Source: an uncultured Loktanella sp. (GTDB taxonomy: Bacteria; Pseudomonadota; Alphaproteobacteria; Rhodobacterales; Rhodobacteraceae). Taken from it: DNA of 6,136 nt. Position 1 is the first letter of the stretch. Every line of letters begins with the position of its first letter. The stretch covers positions 1-6,136 of the forward strand of contig CAJXTP010000177.1 of NCBI GenBank assembly GCA_913061335.1, in the 5' to 3' direction. Below are positions 1-6,136 of the stretch, piece after piece. The notes beneath the pieces are model-generated. The model searched no databases. It saw only the letters and a program-made list of their open reading frames with translations, and was not told where the DNA came from. The position numbers and the translations under genes were made by a program.

Positions 1-424
1 CAGCGTCATCACCGCCAAGCACAGCCATGATCATCCCATAATCAGTGCCGATATTCTCGAACCCTCGGAAAATACCTGTCGGAATGTTGATGATATCACC
101 CTCTTCCAACACGACTTCACCAGCGTCACCATACCGACCCCAGAAAAACCGCCAGCGGCCAGACAGCACAAAAAACACCTCTGCGGTGCGGTGCGAATGC
201 AGGGAATTACGACACTTGGGCGGTTGACCAGCGGCACCAATATTGAACCCATGCGGGATGCCAATATGAACATGCTGATCGGCACTTTCAGATACACCGC
301 CACCAATAATGGTAAAGTTTTCTTTGCTATCCGACCCCGGCGTATGGGCGTCGATAAACGCGGTTTTACATGGACGCAGGTCGCCGTAACGCACAATACG
401 GGATTCCATTTCAGCAGGTGTCAT
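1..424 (-). CDS. Cupin-domain protein, N-terminal part (runs off the left edge)
   Basis: The frame opens at an ATG preceded by a strong AGGAG ribosome site (GCAAGGAGAGAAG before the start) and stays open for 141 codons to the window edge, so the C-terminus is missing. A cupin motif 1 is clear: H76, H78, E82 and G89 with exact HxH-x3-E-x6-G spacing. Motif 2 follows at about residues 109-124 (G109, P115, G117, N124), but the metal-ligand histidine is replaced by R120. A single small-molecule cupin (isomerase, dioxygenase or sugar-acid binding type) is the best family call; the reaction cannot be deduced. It follows the double SnoaL-like gene after 55 bp and is probably the next gene of the same operon. 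With three of the four usual ligands kept, metal binding may be altered rather than lost. Confident in the fold, not in the function. Confidence 0.85.
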   Translation of the reverse strand, partial: MTPAEMESRIVRYGDLRPCKTAFIDAHTPGSDSKENFTIIGGGVSESADQHVHIGIPHGFNIGAAGQPPKCRNSLHSHRTAEVFFVLSGRWRFFWGRYGDAGEVVLEEGDIINIPTGIFRGFENIGTDYGMIMAVLGGDDA

Positions 425-479
425 CTTCTCTCCTTGCAGGGCAACCAATGCCTCGCTTTTTCCTAAATACTCAAAAAAC
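425..479 (-). other. Short intergenic leader of the cupin gene
   Basis: This 55-bp gap separates the TAA of the double SnoaL gene from the cupin ATG. On the coding strand it begins with a run of six T, then an A- and T-rich stretch, and ends with the strong GCAAGGAGAG ribosome site. No convincing promoter or terminator is present, so continued transcription into the cupin gene is the simplest reading. Confidence 0.5.
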
Positions 480-1448
480 TTATGCCGTTTGCATCAAAAT
501 CTGCTTCCAGATCGCAACTTCATCATACAAGGCAAATTCGCGGCGCAGCCCCCACGGACCAAACTCGGCGTGGCACATGCCCATGACATGCACCGGAACG
601 CCCGTCGGCTTGCCAAAGCTGCCCCAGCCTTCGTGCAAGCCGTCAAGGCTCCAACGAATGGCGGCGCGTGGCGATAACATTCCGCCGTCCATGCCAATCT
701 GATGGTGGATTTTGAACGTGGCAGTTGGGAATGACGACCGCAGGCCAACCCAAAACTCCAGACAGCCTTCGCGGCCAATGCTGGTCTTTGAACCTGCATA
801 TTCACCGATCACGGCGCGGTCGAAATCCTCACCGACAGCGTTAAAATCCATGTCCATAATACGCTGGATCAGGGCGGCGTACTTTGCGCCCCATTCATTG
901 GTGTTACCAGTGCCTTTGTAATCACCCTCAACATCCATCGATCGGGTAAACATCGGTGCGGCAGACGCAGGCCCACCCTCGGCAGCGATCAAACTGGCAG
1001 CATAATCGCGCGGGTCCAAACCCATCTGACGGACGATCCCACCATAATCGCGGACCAACCATTCATCGTAAATCGTGTCATCCTTGGCGGCACAATCGGC
1101 AATAACGCGGGCAACCCAACTCTTGCCAGAGGCCGGGCCAAACTGGCCGTCGCGGGTGTGCGTGGCCTTGGTCAACAACCGGTGCGACGACAAATATTGA
1201 TGCTCATCTGAATGCGACCAGATCACATCCTCAGCCAGCAGCTCGCGGTCGGGAAATTCGTTGATCGTCGCCATTGTGGCGGCAATCGTGGACTGATTAC
1301 CAATAGCCAAACCCATCGGGGTGCGCACAGGAATATCATCAGAATAATAATGGTTAAGCGTGCCGACGCCGCGATCTTCCCAAATCTCTTTTGTGATGCC
1401 GATGATGTAATCGGGAAAGTCAGTCCAGCGGTTGCTAAAACCCTTCAT
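480..1448 (-). CDS. Double SnoaL/NTF2-like protein (ester cyclase-like), 322 aa
   Basis: No signal peptide or membrane segment is visible, so it is probably cytoplasmic. The length is about twice a usual SnoaL/NTF2-like domain. The C-terminal half (about 186-322) has the typical pattern: an N-terminal helix, an acidic GEDFDRAV-like stretch, then strands carrying H248, H249, H272, G283 and H288, and a closing YDEVAIWKQI strand-helix. The N-terminal half (about 15-140) looks like a more divergent copy, with IWEDRG at 22-27 and histidines at 79, 83, 89 and 97. A polar linker rich in Gly and Ala (about 145-185) joins them. SnoaL relatives include polyketide cyclases, hydratases and isomerases, so a small-molecule isomerase or cyclase role is inference. 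Its ATG lies 14 bp inside the end of the LacI-type gene and is preceded by AAAGGA with 8-nt spacing, which supports the start and translational coupling. The gene ends with TAA. Confidence 0.8.
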   Translation of the reverse strand: MKGFSNRWTDFPDYIIGITKEIWEDRGVGTLNHYYSDDIPVRTPMGLAIGNQSTIAATMATINEFPDRELLAEDVIWSHSDEHQYLSSHRLLTKATHTRDGQFGPASGKSWVARVIADCAAKDDTIYDEWLVRDYGGIVRQMGLDPRDYAASLIAAEGGPASAAPMFTRSMDVEGDYKGTGNTNEWGAKYAALIQRIMDMDFNAVGEDFDRAVIGEYAGSKTSIGREGCLEFWVGLRSSFPTATFKIHHQIGMDGGMLSPRAAIRWSLDGLHEGWGSFGKPTGVPVHVMGMCHAEFGPWGLRREFALYDEVAIWKQILMQTA

Positions 1449-2457
1449 TGGTCGTGTCCTTTGGTTTGCGTGTCGACGACCGCTGGATCAGCGCGCCATC
1501 AATTTCAATGGCGCGGGGTGGCGCCGTTTTATCTTCAATTTGGGTCAACAATCGGTCAATCGTGGCATCGACCATCCGGTTCAACGGCTGACGCATTGTT
1601 GTCAGATCATAAGACCCCCATGCGGCCATCGGCACATCATCATAACCAACAACAGCCACGTCATTTGGCACCGACAGACCCATTTCAGCGCGCAAGCAAT
1701 CCATCACAGCAAAGGCCATGTGATCGTTGCCAACAAAAATGGCGTCGGGCGGCGTGCGGCGGTCCATCAAATCAAGCGTCGCAGCGCGGGCGGTTTCGCG
1801 GTCATACATGCCGTCCATAACGCGCGAAGCGATACCTGCTTGGGTCAAGGTGCGGGTAAATCCAAGCTGGCGATCACGGCCAGTGGATGACCCCAACCAG
1901 CCGCTGATATGCGCGATGGACTGATGCCCGCAGGCCAGCAAAAACTCGGCGACCTTGCGACCACCATCCAAATTCGCAGAGGTAACAGACGACACATTGC
2001 CGCCGTCCTGACCACGGTTGAACATAACAATCGGAATGCGGGCATCTTCGCAGCGCTGGGTTAATTCCGACGACATACCAACGCTTGCGGTGATGATGCC
2101 TTCAACCTGATAATCCATCAGCTCTTCGACGACGCGGGCAACATGATCATTGTCATTGGACGCGGTGAAAACCAGAATATGATAGCCCTTGGCCTGCAAC
2201 GCATTTGACAACCGCTCCAATGCGAGCGGATAAAACTGATTGTCCAAATAGGCGACGACCAAACCGATGATACGGCTTTTGCCGGTGATCATCGCGCGGG
2301 CCATCATATTGGGACGATAGCCCAATTCAGCGGCAGCCTTTTTGACCTTTTCAACCGTCTTGGCGCTTGCCGATGCACCGGGCGTGAAAACGCGACTGAC
2401 CGCCGACTGGCTGACACCAGCGCGTTCCGCCACTTGAAGAGACGTTACAACACCCAT
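1435..2457 (-). CDS. LacI-family transcriptional regulator, 340 aa
   Basis: The length and layout are those of a full LacI/GalR repressor. An N-terminal helix-turn-helix spans about residues 5-24 (VAERAGVSQSAVSRVF), with Q17 and S18 at the recognition-helix positions that set operator choice. The hinge follows (GYRPN at 46-50, ARAM at 53-56), with Met at the place where LacI has the minor-groove leucine. A periplasmic-binding-protein-like effector domain covers about 62-330. R196, N244 and D273 align with the R197, N246 and D274 that contact sugar in E. coli LacI, so a sugar, polyol or sugar-acid effector is likely (inference). The ATG overlaps the TGA of the upstream dehydrogenase gene by one base (TGATG), with only a weak GGA ribosome site, so translation is probably coupled. 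It lies inside the operon and probably controls it as a local repressor. No operator could be assigned. Confidence 0.95.
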   Translation of the reverse strand: MGVVTSLQVAERAGVSQSAVSRVFTPGASASAKTVEKVKKAAAELGYRPNMMARAMITGKSRIIGLVVAYLDNQFYPLALERLSNALQAKGYHILVFTASNDNDHVARVVEELMDYQVEGIITASVGMSSELTQRCEDARIPIVMFNRGQDGGNVSSVTSANLDGGRKVAEFLLACGHQSIAHISGWLGSSTGRDRQLGFTRTLTQAGIASRVMDGMYDRETARAATLDLMDRRTPPDAIFVGNDHMAFAVMDCLRAEMGLSVPNDVAVVGYDDVPMAAWGSYDLTTMRQPLNRMVDATIDRLLTQIEDKTAPPRAIEIDGALIQRSSTRKPKDTTNEGF

Positions 2458-3221
2458 CAGTCAGCCGTCCAACCGCCGTCGATCATCAACGACGTGCCGG
2501 TCATCAATGCAGATGCATCAGACGCCAGATAAACCACAGGGCCCATGATATCCGTGACCTCACCAACACGGCCAAGTTTGATCTTTTCTTCAATCCATTT
2601 CAGGCGCTCTGGGTTCTGAAATGTGACTTCGGTCAGCGCTGTGCGGATGAACGTCGGACAAACCGTATTAACGCGAATACCCAACGGGCCCCACTCAATC
2701 GCCATTGCTTTGGTAAAACCTTCAACGCCGAACTTGGTGCCACAATAAACTGCGCGGTCAATGCCGCCGACATGGGCCATCTGGCTGGTGATATTGATCA
2801 AACTGCCGGGCTTACCCGCGGCAATCAAACCCTTAGCAACCGCTTGGGTCAGGAAATATGCGCCCTTAAAGTTCAACGCCTGCACTGCGTCAAAGTCTTC
2901 GGGCGTGGTGTCAACCGACGGGCCGTGACGGGCCAAACCAGCAGAATTCACCAAAATATCAAACGGACCAGCATCGGCAACCGCCTGCGCAGTCGCCACC
3001 ACATCGGCCACGTCCATCGGCAGCGCATCGGCAGCCATGCCTGCAGCACGCATCTGCGCCACAGCATCGGCCAGTTTATCAGCAGAGCGCGCGGCAAGCG
3101 TCACATTTGCACCCGCCTCGGCCAGCGCCACAGCACAGGCAAGGCCGATCCCGCTGGATGCACCGGCAACAAGCGCGTGTTTGCCATCAAGGCGGAAGGA
3201 TGGGGTCGTCGGAAGGGTCAT
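2457..3221 (-). CDS. Short-chain dehydrogenase/reductase (SDR), 254 aa
   Basis: This is a classical SDR of normal length: a cytoplasmic NAD(P)-dependent oxidoreductase that interconverts an alcohol and a carbonyl. The cofactor loop is at residues 19-26 (AGASSGIG, with Ala in place of the usual Thr). An NSAG segment is at 92-95. The catalytic tetrad is complete: N117, S146, Y159 and K163. R45 just after the second strand, with no Asp there, favours NADP(H) over NAD(H). The usual PG after the active site is P189-T190. The C-terminal end (SLMIDGGW) is typical. It resembles gluconate 5-dehydrogenase and FabG-like sugar or polyol dehydrogenases, but the substrate cannot be read. The ATG is the first good start and gives the normal short lead before the first strand; the ribosome site is weak (AAGAAAG). 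The gene ends at the start of the LacI-type gene and likely serves the same catabolic pathway. Confidence 0.95.
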   Translation of the reverse strand: MTLPTTPSFRLDGKHALVAGASSGIGLACAVALAEAGANVTLAARSADKLADAVAQMRAAGMAADALPMDVADVVATAQAVADAGPFDILVNSAGLARHGPSVDTTPEDFDAVQALNFKGAYFLTQAVAKGLIAAGKPGSLINITSQMAHVGGIDRAVYCGTKFGVEGFTKAMAIEWGPLGIRVNTVCPTFIRTALTEVTFQNPERLKWIEEKIKLGRVGEVTDIMGPVVYLASDASALMTGTSLMIDGGWTAD

Positions 3222-3288
3222 AAATTTGGCTTTCTTAACGGCGAGAGGGCGGAGCCTCCGGCGGACATATATGGGCTCTGAAAAAGCG
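3222..3288 (-). repeat. GC-rich palindromic intergenic element between two operon genes
   Basis: This 67-bp gap is the longest in the window. It holds a near-perfect palindrome at 3250-3260 (CGGAG-C-CTCCG), an 8-bp palindrome CATATATG at 3266-3273, and a wider inverted repeat GAGCC (3252-3256) and GGCTC (3274-3278). The stretch GAGCCTCCGGCGGACATAT is of the kind I remember recurring between Rhodobacterales genes; that is recollection, not a search. The transcript could fold here and attenuate, process or stabilise the mRNA between the double SnoaL gene and the SDR gene. There is no T-run after the hairpin in the direction of transcription, so an intrinsic terminator is not supported. A LacI-type operator is possible but unproven. 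Confidence 0.4.
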
Positions 3289-4281
3289 TCATGACATCTG
3301 CCTCATGCGGGCAAAAACGTCGACGCCAATCTGCGCGAAAATATCGATGAGGTCCAACAAAACCCAGTTCTCGCGGATTTTTCCGTTCTCAATGCGCCAG
3401 AAATCAAGGCTCCTCATCGCGATCCGCTGCCCCGCGGGTGCGATCCCGAGCCAACCATCATGTGTGATCGTCTGCATCATATCCGGCCAGCCCGTCACAC
3501 TAACATAGTTGCCATCGCCAAAGAAATGGAATGTCAGATCGTCATCCGCTTGCCCGCGATCAGGCATCGCATTTAGAAACGGGATCTGATGGAGCTTGCG
3601 AAACCCGTCAATACCGCGCGCTGTGCCGATCCCTGCAGGGCCGTACCAGTTCATCTTATCAGACCAAAATCGCGGCAGTTCCATCGCCTCGACAGGCTCA
3701 ACCGGATGGCGGGTCAACGCAGCCAGCATATCAACAACATGGGTTTTCGACGCGTTTGATGTCTGCACATCATAAGGACCGTTTTGAATACCATCGCCAG
3801 TCGCAGGGCCAAATACGCAAAACTCGCGGCCCAAACTTGGGTTCATCGGCCAAACGCCAGCTTGCATCATCAACTCAGGAATATCCCAGATCGCTTGGAT
3901 TTCGACGATCTTGCCCTCCGCAATCCGGTAGTATTCGTGGAACCGCATGTGGGCCAAACGCTGCGTCGGCACAATGTCCAAGAACGGTGCGCTAAACGTC
4001 CCAACATAGTGACCGCCGCAGCCGACCCAATCGGCACCATGATCATCCGCCCCTGCCATGACGATCCAATCGCGTCGCTCAACGTCCGGCATCGCGGTCG
4101 CCAAAGGCGCATAGACAATATCGTAATAATCCGCCCCCGTCATGTCGCCAAACGGCGCGCACATATGCACAACCGCATCCTCAGCAAGCACGTCAGCCAA
4201 CGCCGCCGCCACGCCAATGCCGTCATACATCGCCGCCCGTAAAGGCGCGATCAGGGCACGGTTGGCGGCGTGATCTGTCAC
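3289..4281 (-). CDS. Double SnoaL/NTF2-like protein, 330 aa, GTG start
   Basis: Two SnoaL-like units are visible in a soluble protein with no signal peptide. Unit one covers about 10-145: a variable front, then G94, P99, MRFHEYYRI (112-120), EGKIVEIQAIWD and a closing PELMMQAGVWPM helix. Unit two covers about 180-327: W212, GWLGIAPAGQRI (276-287), LDFWRIENGKI (292-302), D310 and AQIGVD (316-321). Unit two is clearly homologous to the 158-aa protein at 5639-6115. The fold suggests isomerase, cyclase or hydratase activity, or binding of a small molecule; no reaction is assigned. Translation starts at GTG, whose bases overlap the TGA of the HisD-family gene (GTGA, 4 bp). An AAGGA lies 9 nt upstream and supports this start. 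Such coupling implies that its product is made in step with the dehydrogenase. A fusion of two ancestral single-domain genes is the simplest origin. Confidence 0.85.
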   Translation of the reverse strand: MTDHAANRALIAPLRAAMYDGIGVAAALADVLAEDAVVHMCAPFGDMTGADYYDIVYAPLATAMPDVERRDWIVMAGADDHGADWVGCGGHYVGTFSAPFLDIVPTQRLAHMRFHEYYRIAEGKIVEIQAIWDIPELMMQAGVWPMNPSLGREFCVFGPATGDGIQNGPYDVQTSNASKTHVVDMLAALTRHPVEPVEAMELPRFWSDKMNWYGPAGIGTARGIDGFRKLHQIPFLNAMPDRGQADDDLTFHFFGDGNYVSVTGWPDMMQTITHDGWLGIAPAGQRIAMRSLDFWRIENGKIRENWVLLDLIDIFAQIGVDVFARMRQMS

Positions 4282-5609
4282 GCAAGATCATCCTTATGCG
4301 GGGCCGGACCACCATAAGGCACGTTGATCCCACCGTAACGACGGACCCGTACATTACACTGCTCGGCATGGCCAACAAAGCCCTCAAGCAAACACAACCG
4401 CGACCCATAAGCCCCGATCTCAGCCGCAGCCTCATCGGTGGTAATCTTCTGATAGCTATGCGTTTTCAGATACTTACCGACCCAAAGACCACCGGTATAC
4501 CGGCCAGCCTTTTTGGTGGGTAACGTATGATTGGTGCCAATCACCTTATCGCCATTTGAAACATTCGTGCGCGGGCCAAGGAACAGCGCGCCGTAGCAGG
4601 TCATGTGCTCCAAGAACCAATCGTCGCGGTCAGTCATGACTTGCACATGCTCTGACGCGATGTCATCGGCGACAGCCAGCATTTCGTCATATGTGTCACA
4701 CACAATAACCTCGCCGTAATCCGCCCACGACACACCAGCCGTATCAGCAGTCGGCAAAATCGTCAGCAAGCGGTCGATTTCGGCCAACGTATCACGGGCC
4801 AGCTTTTCCGAATTGGTCAGCAAAATCGCAGGGGAATTATACCCATGCTCGGCTTGCCCCAACAAATCGGTGGCACATAATTCAGCGTCCGCCGCAGTCT
4901 CATCGGCAATAACCATCGTTTCAGTCGGACCAGCAAACAGATCAATGCCAACGCGGCCAAACAACTGGCGCTTGGCCTCGGCAACAAACGCGTTTCCGGG
5001 GCCGACAAGCATATGCACAGGGTCAATCGTCTCAGTGCCAATCGCCATTGCGCCAATTGCCTGAATGCCACCCAAAACATAAATCTCGTGGGCGCCGCCA
5101 AGATGCATGGCAGCAATCACGGCAGGGTTCGGCTCGCCCTGAAATGGCGGCGTGCAGGCAATGATGCGGGGGACTTTGGCCACCGACGCAGTCGCAACAG
5201 ACATATGCGCACTGGCAACCATCGGGAATTTGCCCGCAGGGACATAACAGCCAACCGATTGCACAGGAATATTCTTATGGCCCAAGATCACACCGGGCAT
5301 CGGTTCAACCTCAATATCCAACATGCTGTCACGCTGGGCTTGGGCGAAATTACGCACCTGTGCTTGGGCGAACTTGAGATCAGACATGTCGCGGTCCGGC
5401 ACGCGGGCCATCAACGCCTCGATCTGAGACAACGACAACCGGTATGAGGGCGGCGAATAGTTATCGAACTTCTCAGACATCTCGCGGACAGCCGCATCAC
5501 CGCGATCGTCAATATCCTTCAGGCCATTTTCCACAATGGCGCGGACTTTGGTATCATCATCAGCGCGATCAGCAGCAGAGCGGGCAGTTTTTAGGTGGCG
5601 AACAGTCAT
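4278..5609 (-). CDS. Histidinol-dehydrogenase-family enzyme, HpsN-like, 443 aa
   Basis: This is a full-length zinc- and NAD-dependent dehydrogenase of the HisD family, which oxidises a primary alcohol to the acid in two steps. The predicted zinc ligands are all present: Q252 and H255 (in LLGQAEHG), D354 and H414. The catalytic pair E320-H321 (in ASEHVQVM) is also kept. GHKNIPVQSVGCYVPAGK at 110-127 and VGPGNAFVAEAKRQLFGRVG at 202-221 are typical family blocks. No other his gene is adjacent and the neighbours look catabolic, so histidine synthesis is unlikely. From memory the sequence is close to HpsN, the sulfopropanediol 3-dehydrogenase of marine and soil bacteria, but no hpsO, hpsP or sulfolactate genes are visible, so a related alcohol is equally possible. 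The ATG has an excellent AAGGA ribosome site at 7 nt. It overlaps the next gene by 4 bp and follows the previous one by 29 bp. Confidence 0.9.
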   Translation of the reverse strand: MTVRHLKTARSAADRADDDTKVRAIVENGLKDIDDRGDAAVREMSEKFDNYSPPSYRLSLSQIEALMARVPDRDMSDLKFAQAQVRNFAQAQRDSMLDIEVEPMPGVILGHKNIPVQSVGCYVPAGKFPMVASAHMSVATASVAKVPRIIACTPPFQGEPNPAVIAAMHLGGAHEIYVLGGIQAIGAMAIGTETIDPVHMLVGPGNAFVAEAKRQLFGRVGIDLFAGPTETMVIADETAADAELCATDLLGQAEHGYNSPAILLTNSEKLARDTLAEIDRLLTILPTADTAGVSWADYGEVIVCDTYDEMLAVADDIASEHVQVMTDRDDWFLEHMTCYGALFLGPRTNVSNGDKVIGTNHTLPTKKAGRYTGGLWVGKYLKTHSYQKITTDEAAAEIGAYGSRLCLLEGFVGHAEQCNVRVRRYGGINVPYGGPAPHKDDLA

Positions 5610-5610
5610 G

Positions 5611-5625
5611 CGCTATCCTTTAGCG
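5611..5625 (-). promoter_or_regulatory. Ribosome binding site in the loop of a small hairpin
   Basis: On the coding strand the leader reads CGCTA-AAGGA-TAGCG, just before the ATG of the HisD-family gene. The five-base arms are perfectly complementary and the five-base loop is exactly the Shine-Dalgarno core. The site fixes the start at 5609. A loop-presented ribosome site could tune translation or leave the site open for ribosome loading, but five base pairs may be too weak to matter. The flanking AT-rich stretch (5626-5638) would keep the region otherwise unstructured. Confidence 0.45.
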
Positions 5626-5638
5626 AATTAAAATAAAA

Positions 5639-6115
5639 TTATGGGGTTGGCGGAGTTTTGGTCCCGTCGTCAAACGCTTCCCAGCCCATCCCGTTGAAAC
5701 AATCAACACCCAGTTGGGCCATCACATGCGGGAAATCGACCATGACATAGTTGTCGGTGATGCGACCATCCTCGACCTTCCAGAAATCCACGTAGCGGAT
5801 ATCAATGCGCTTACCCGTTGGGGCAATGCCCATAAACATACCGCCGTGGGTCGCCTTTTGGTGACCAAACGCAGCCGCCCATTCGCCCATATACAAACGG
5901 GCCTCGTCGACGCAAACCTTATCATGGAACGCGGCCTGAAACGGCTTTTGCCAGTTGTCCTGAAACTGCTGCAATCCAGTCTTGGACCCACAGCCTGTGT
6001 TGCCCATCCAGCGAAACGACTGGGCAAAAAATTCACCAATATCACCAATGCGGTGATCATTAAGACCATCCACCATGCCCTCAATGACGGCACGGGTCTC
6101 GTTGGTTTTGGACAT
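5639..6115 (-). CDS. Single-domain SnoaL/NTF2-like protein, 158 aa
   Basis: This is a soluble one-domain SnoaL/NTF2-like protein of usual length. Helices cover about 5-33. A loop with W36, G38, G41 and G43 follows, then F51 and PF at 58-59. The conserved core is THGGMFMGIAPTGKRIDI (89-106), YVDFWKVEDGRI (108-119) and D127, closing with AQLGVDCF (133-140) and a Pro-rich tail. It matches the C-terminal unit of the 330-aa protein almost without gaps over its first 30 aligned residues. It is the first visible gene of the run and lies 29 bp before the HisD-family gene, so it is probably co-transcribed. The chosen ATG has no convincing ribosome site and the frame stays open to the window edge, so a start further upstream is possible. 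Activity is unknown; small-molecule isomerisation, cyclisation or hydration is the family expectation. Confidence 0.8.
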   Translation of the reverse strand: MSKTNETRAVIEGMVDGLNDHRIGDIGEFFAQSFRWMGNTGCGSKTGLQQFQDNWQKPFQAAFHDKVCVDEARLYMGEWAAAFGHQKATHGGMFMGIAPTGKRIDIRYVDFWKVEDGRITDNYVMVDFPHVMAQLGVDCFNGMGWEAFDDGTKTPPTP

Positions 6116-6136
6116 ATCAGTATCGCGGGTTAGGAC

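Noticed and set aside
31..396. A 121-codon minus-strand frame inside the cupin gene
   Set aside because: It is in a different frame from the cupin, which has a strong ribosome site and exact cupin motifs; the other frame shows no motif.
425..479. Possible promoter with TTGAGT as a -35 box before the cupin gene
   Set aside because: No acceptable -10 box lies at about 17 bases from it.
473..494. Possible intrinsic terminator after the 322-aa gene (ATGC/GCAT arms followed by six T)
   Set aside because: The stem is only four base pairs, half AT, overlaps the stop codon, and the cupin gene with a strong ribosome site follows at once.
1212..1820. A 202-codon open frame on the plus strand
   Set aside because: It lies antisense to the LacI-type and SnoaL-like genes, has no family motif, and its composition (rich in Arg, His, Gln and Pro) is typical of a shadow frame.
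4278..5609. Biosynthetic hisD of the histidine pathway
   Set aside because: The catalytic residues fit, but no his gene is adjacent and the neighbours are a LacI-type regulator, an SDR and SnoaL-like proteins.
1..6136. CRISPR array, tRNA, rRNA, insertion sequence or phage genes
   Set aside because: No regularly spaced repeats, RNA gene folds, transposase or integrase frames or terminal inverted repeats were seen; the window is almost fully covered by metabolic genes.

Overview
The window is a compact run of seven genes, all on the minus strand. None of the plus-strand open frames looks like a real gene. The coding style suggests an alphaproteobacterium of the Rhodobacterales (Roseobacter-like): GC judged by eye in the mid-50s percent, AAGGA-type ribosome sites, overlapping genes, and a GC-rich intergenic element of a kind I remember from that order. 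The genus cannot be read from the sequence.

In transcription order, from the right edge to the left, the genes are: a single-domain SnoaL/NTF2-like protein (6115..5639); a histidinol-dehydrogenase-family enzyme resembling the sulfopropanediol dehydrogenase HpsN (5609..4278); a double SnoaL-like protein that starts at GTG inside the stop of the previous gene (4281..3289); a 67-bp gap with a GC-rich palindromic element; a short-chain dehydrogenase/reductase (3221..2457); a LacI-family regulator (2457..1435); a second double SnoaL-like protein (1448..480); and a cupin that runs off the left edge (424..1). Gene pairs overlap by 4, 1 and 14 bp. The other gaps are 29, 67 and 55 bp, so one operon, or two tightly linked ones, is likely. 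No stretch over 300 bases lacks a gene.

The set reads as a catabolic operon for a small polyhydroxylated or acidic metabolite. Two oxidoreductases of different families could act on its alcohol groups. The SnoaL-like and cupin proteins could catalyse isomerisation, dehydration, ring or lactone chemistry. A LacI-type repressor with the sugar-contact positions preserved would sense the substrate. No his genes, sulfolactate genes or transporter are visible, so the substrate is unknown. The striking feature is three SnoaL/NTF2-like proteins, probably five fold units, packed around a HisD/HpsN-like enzyme. Two of these proteins are recognisable paralogues. I do not recognise this combination as a characterised pathway.
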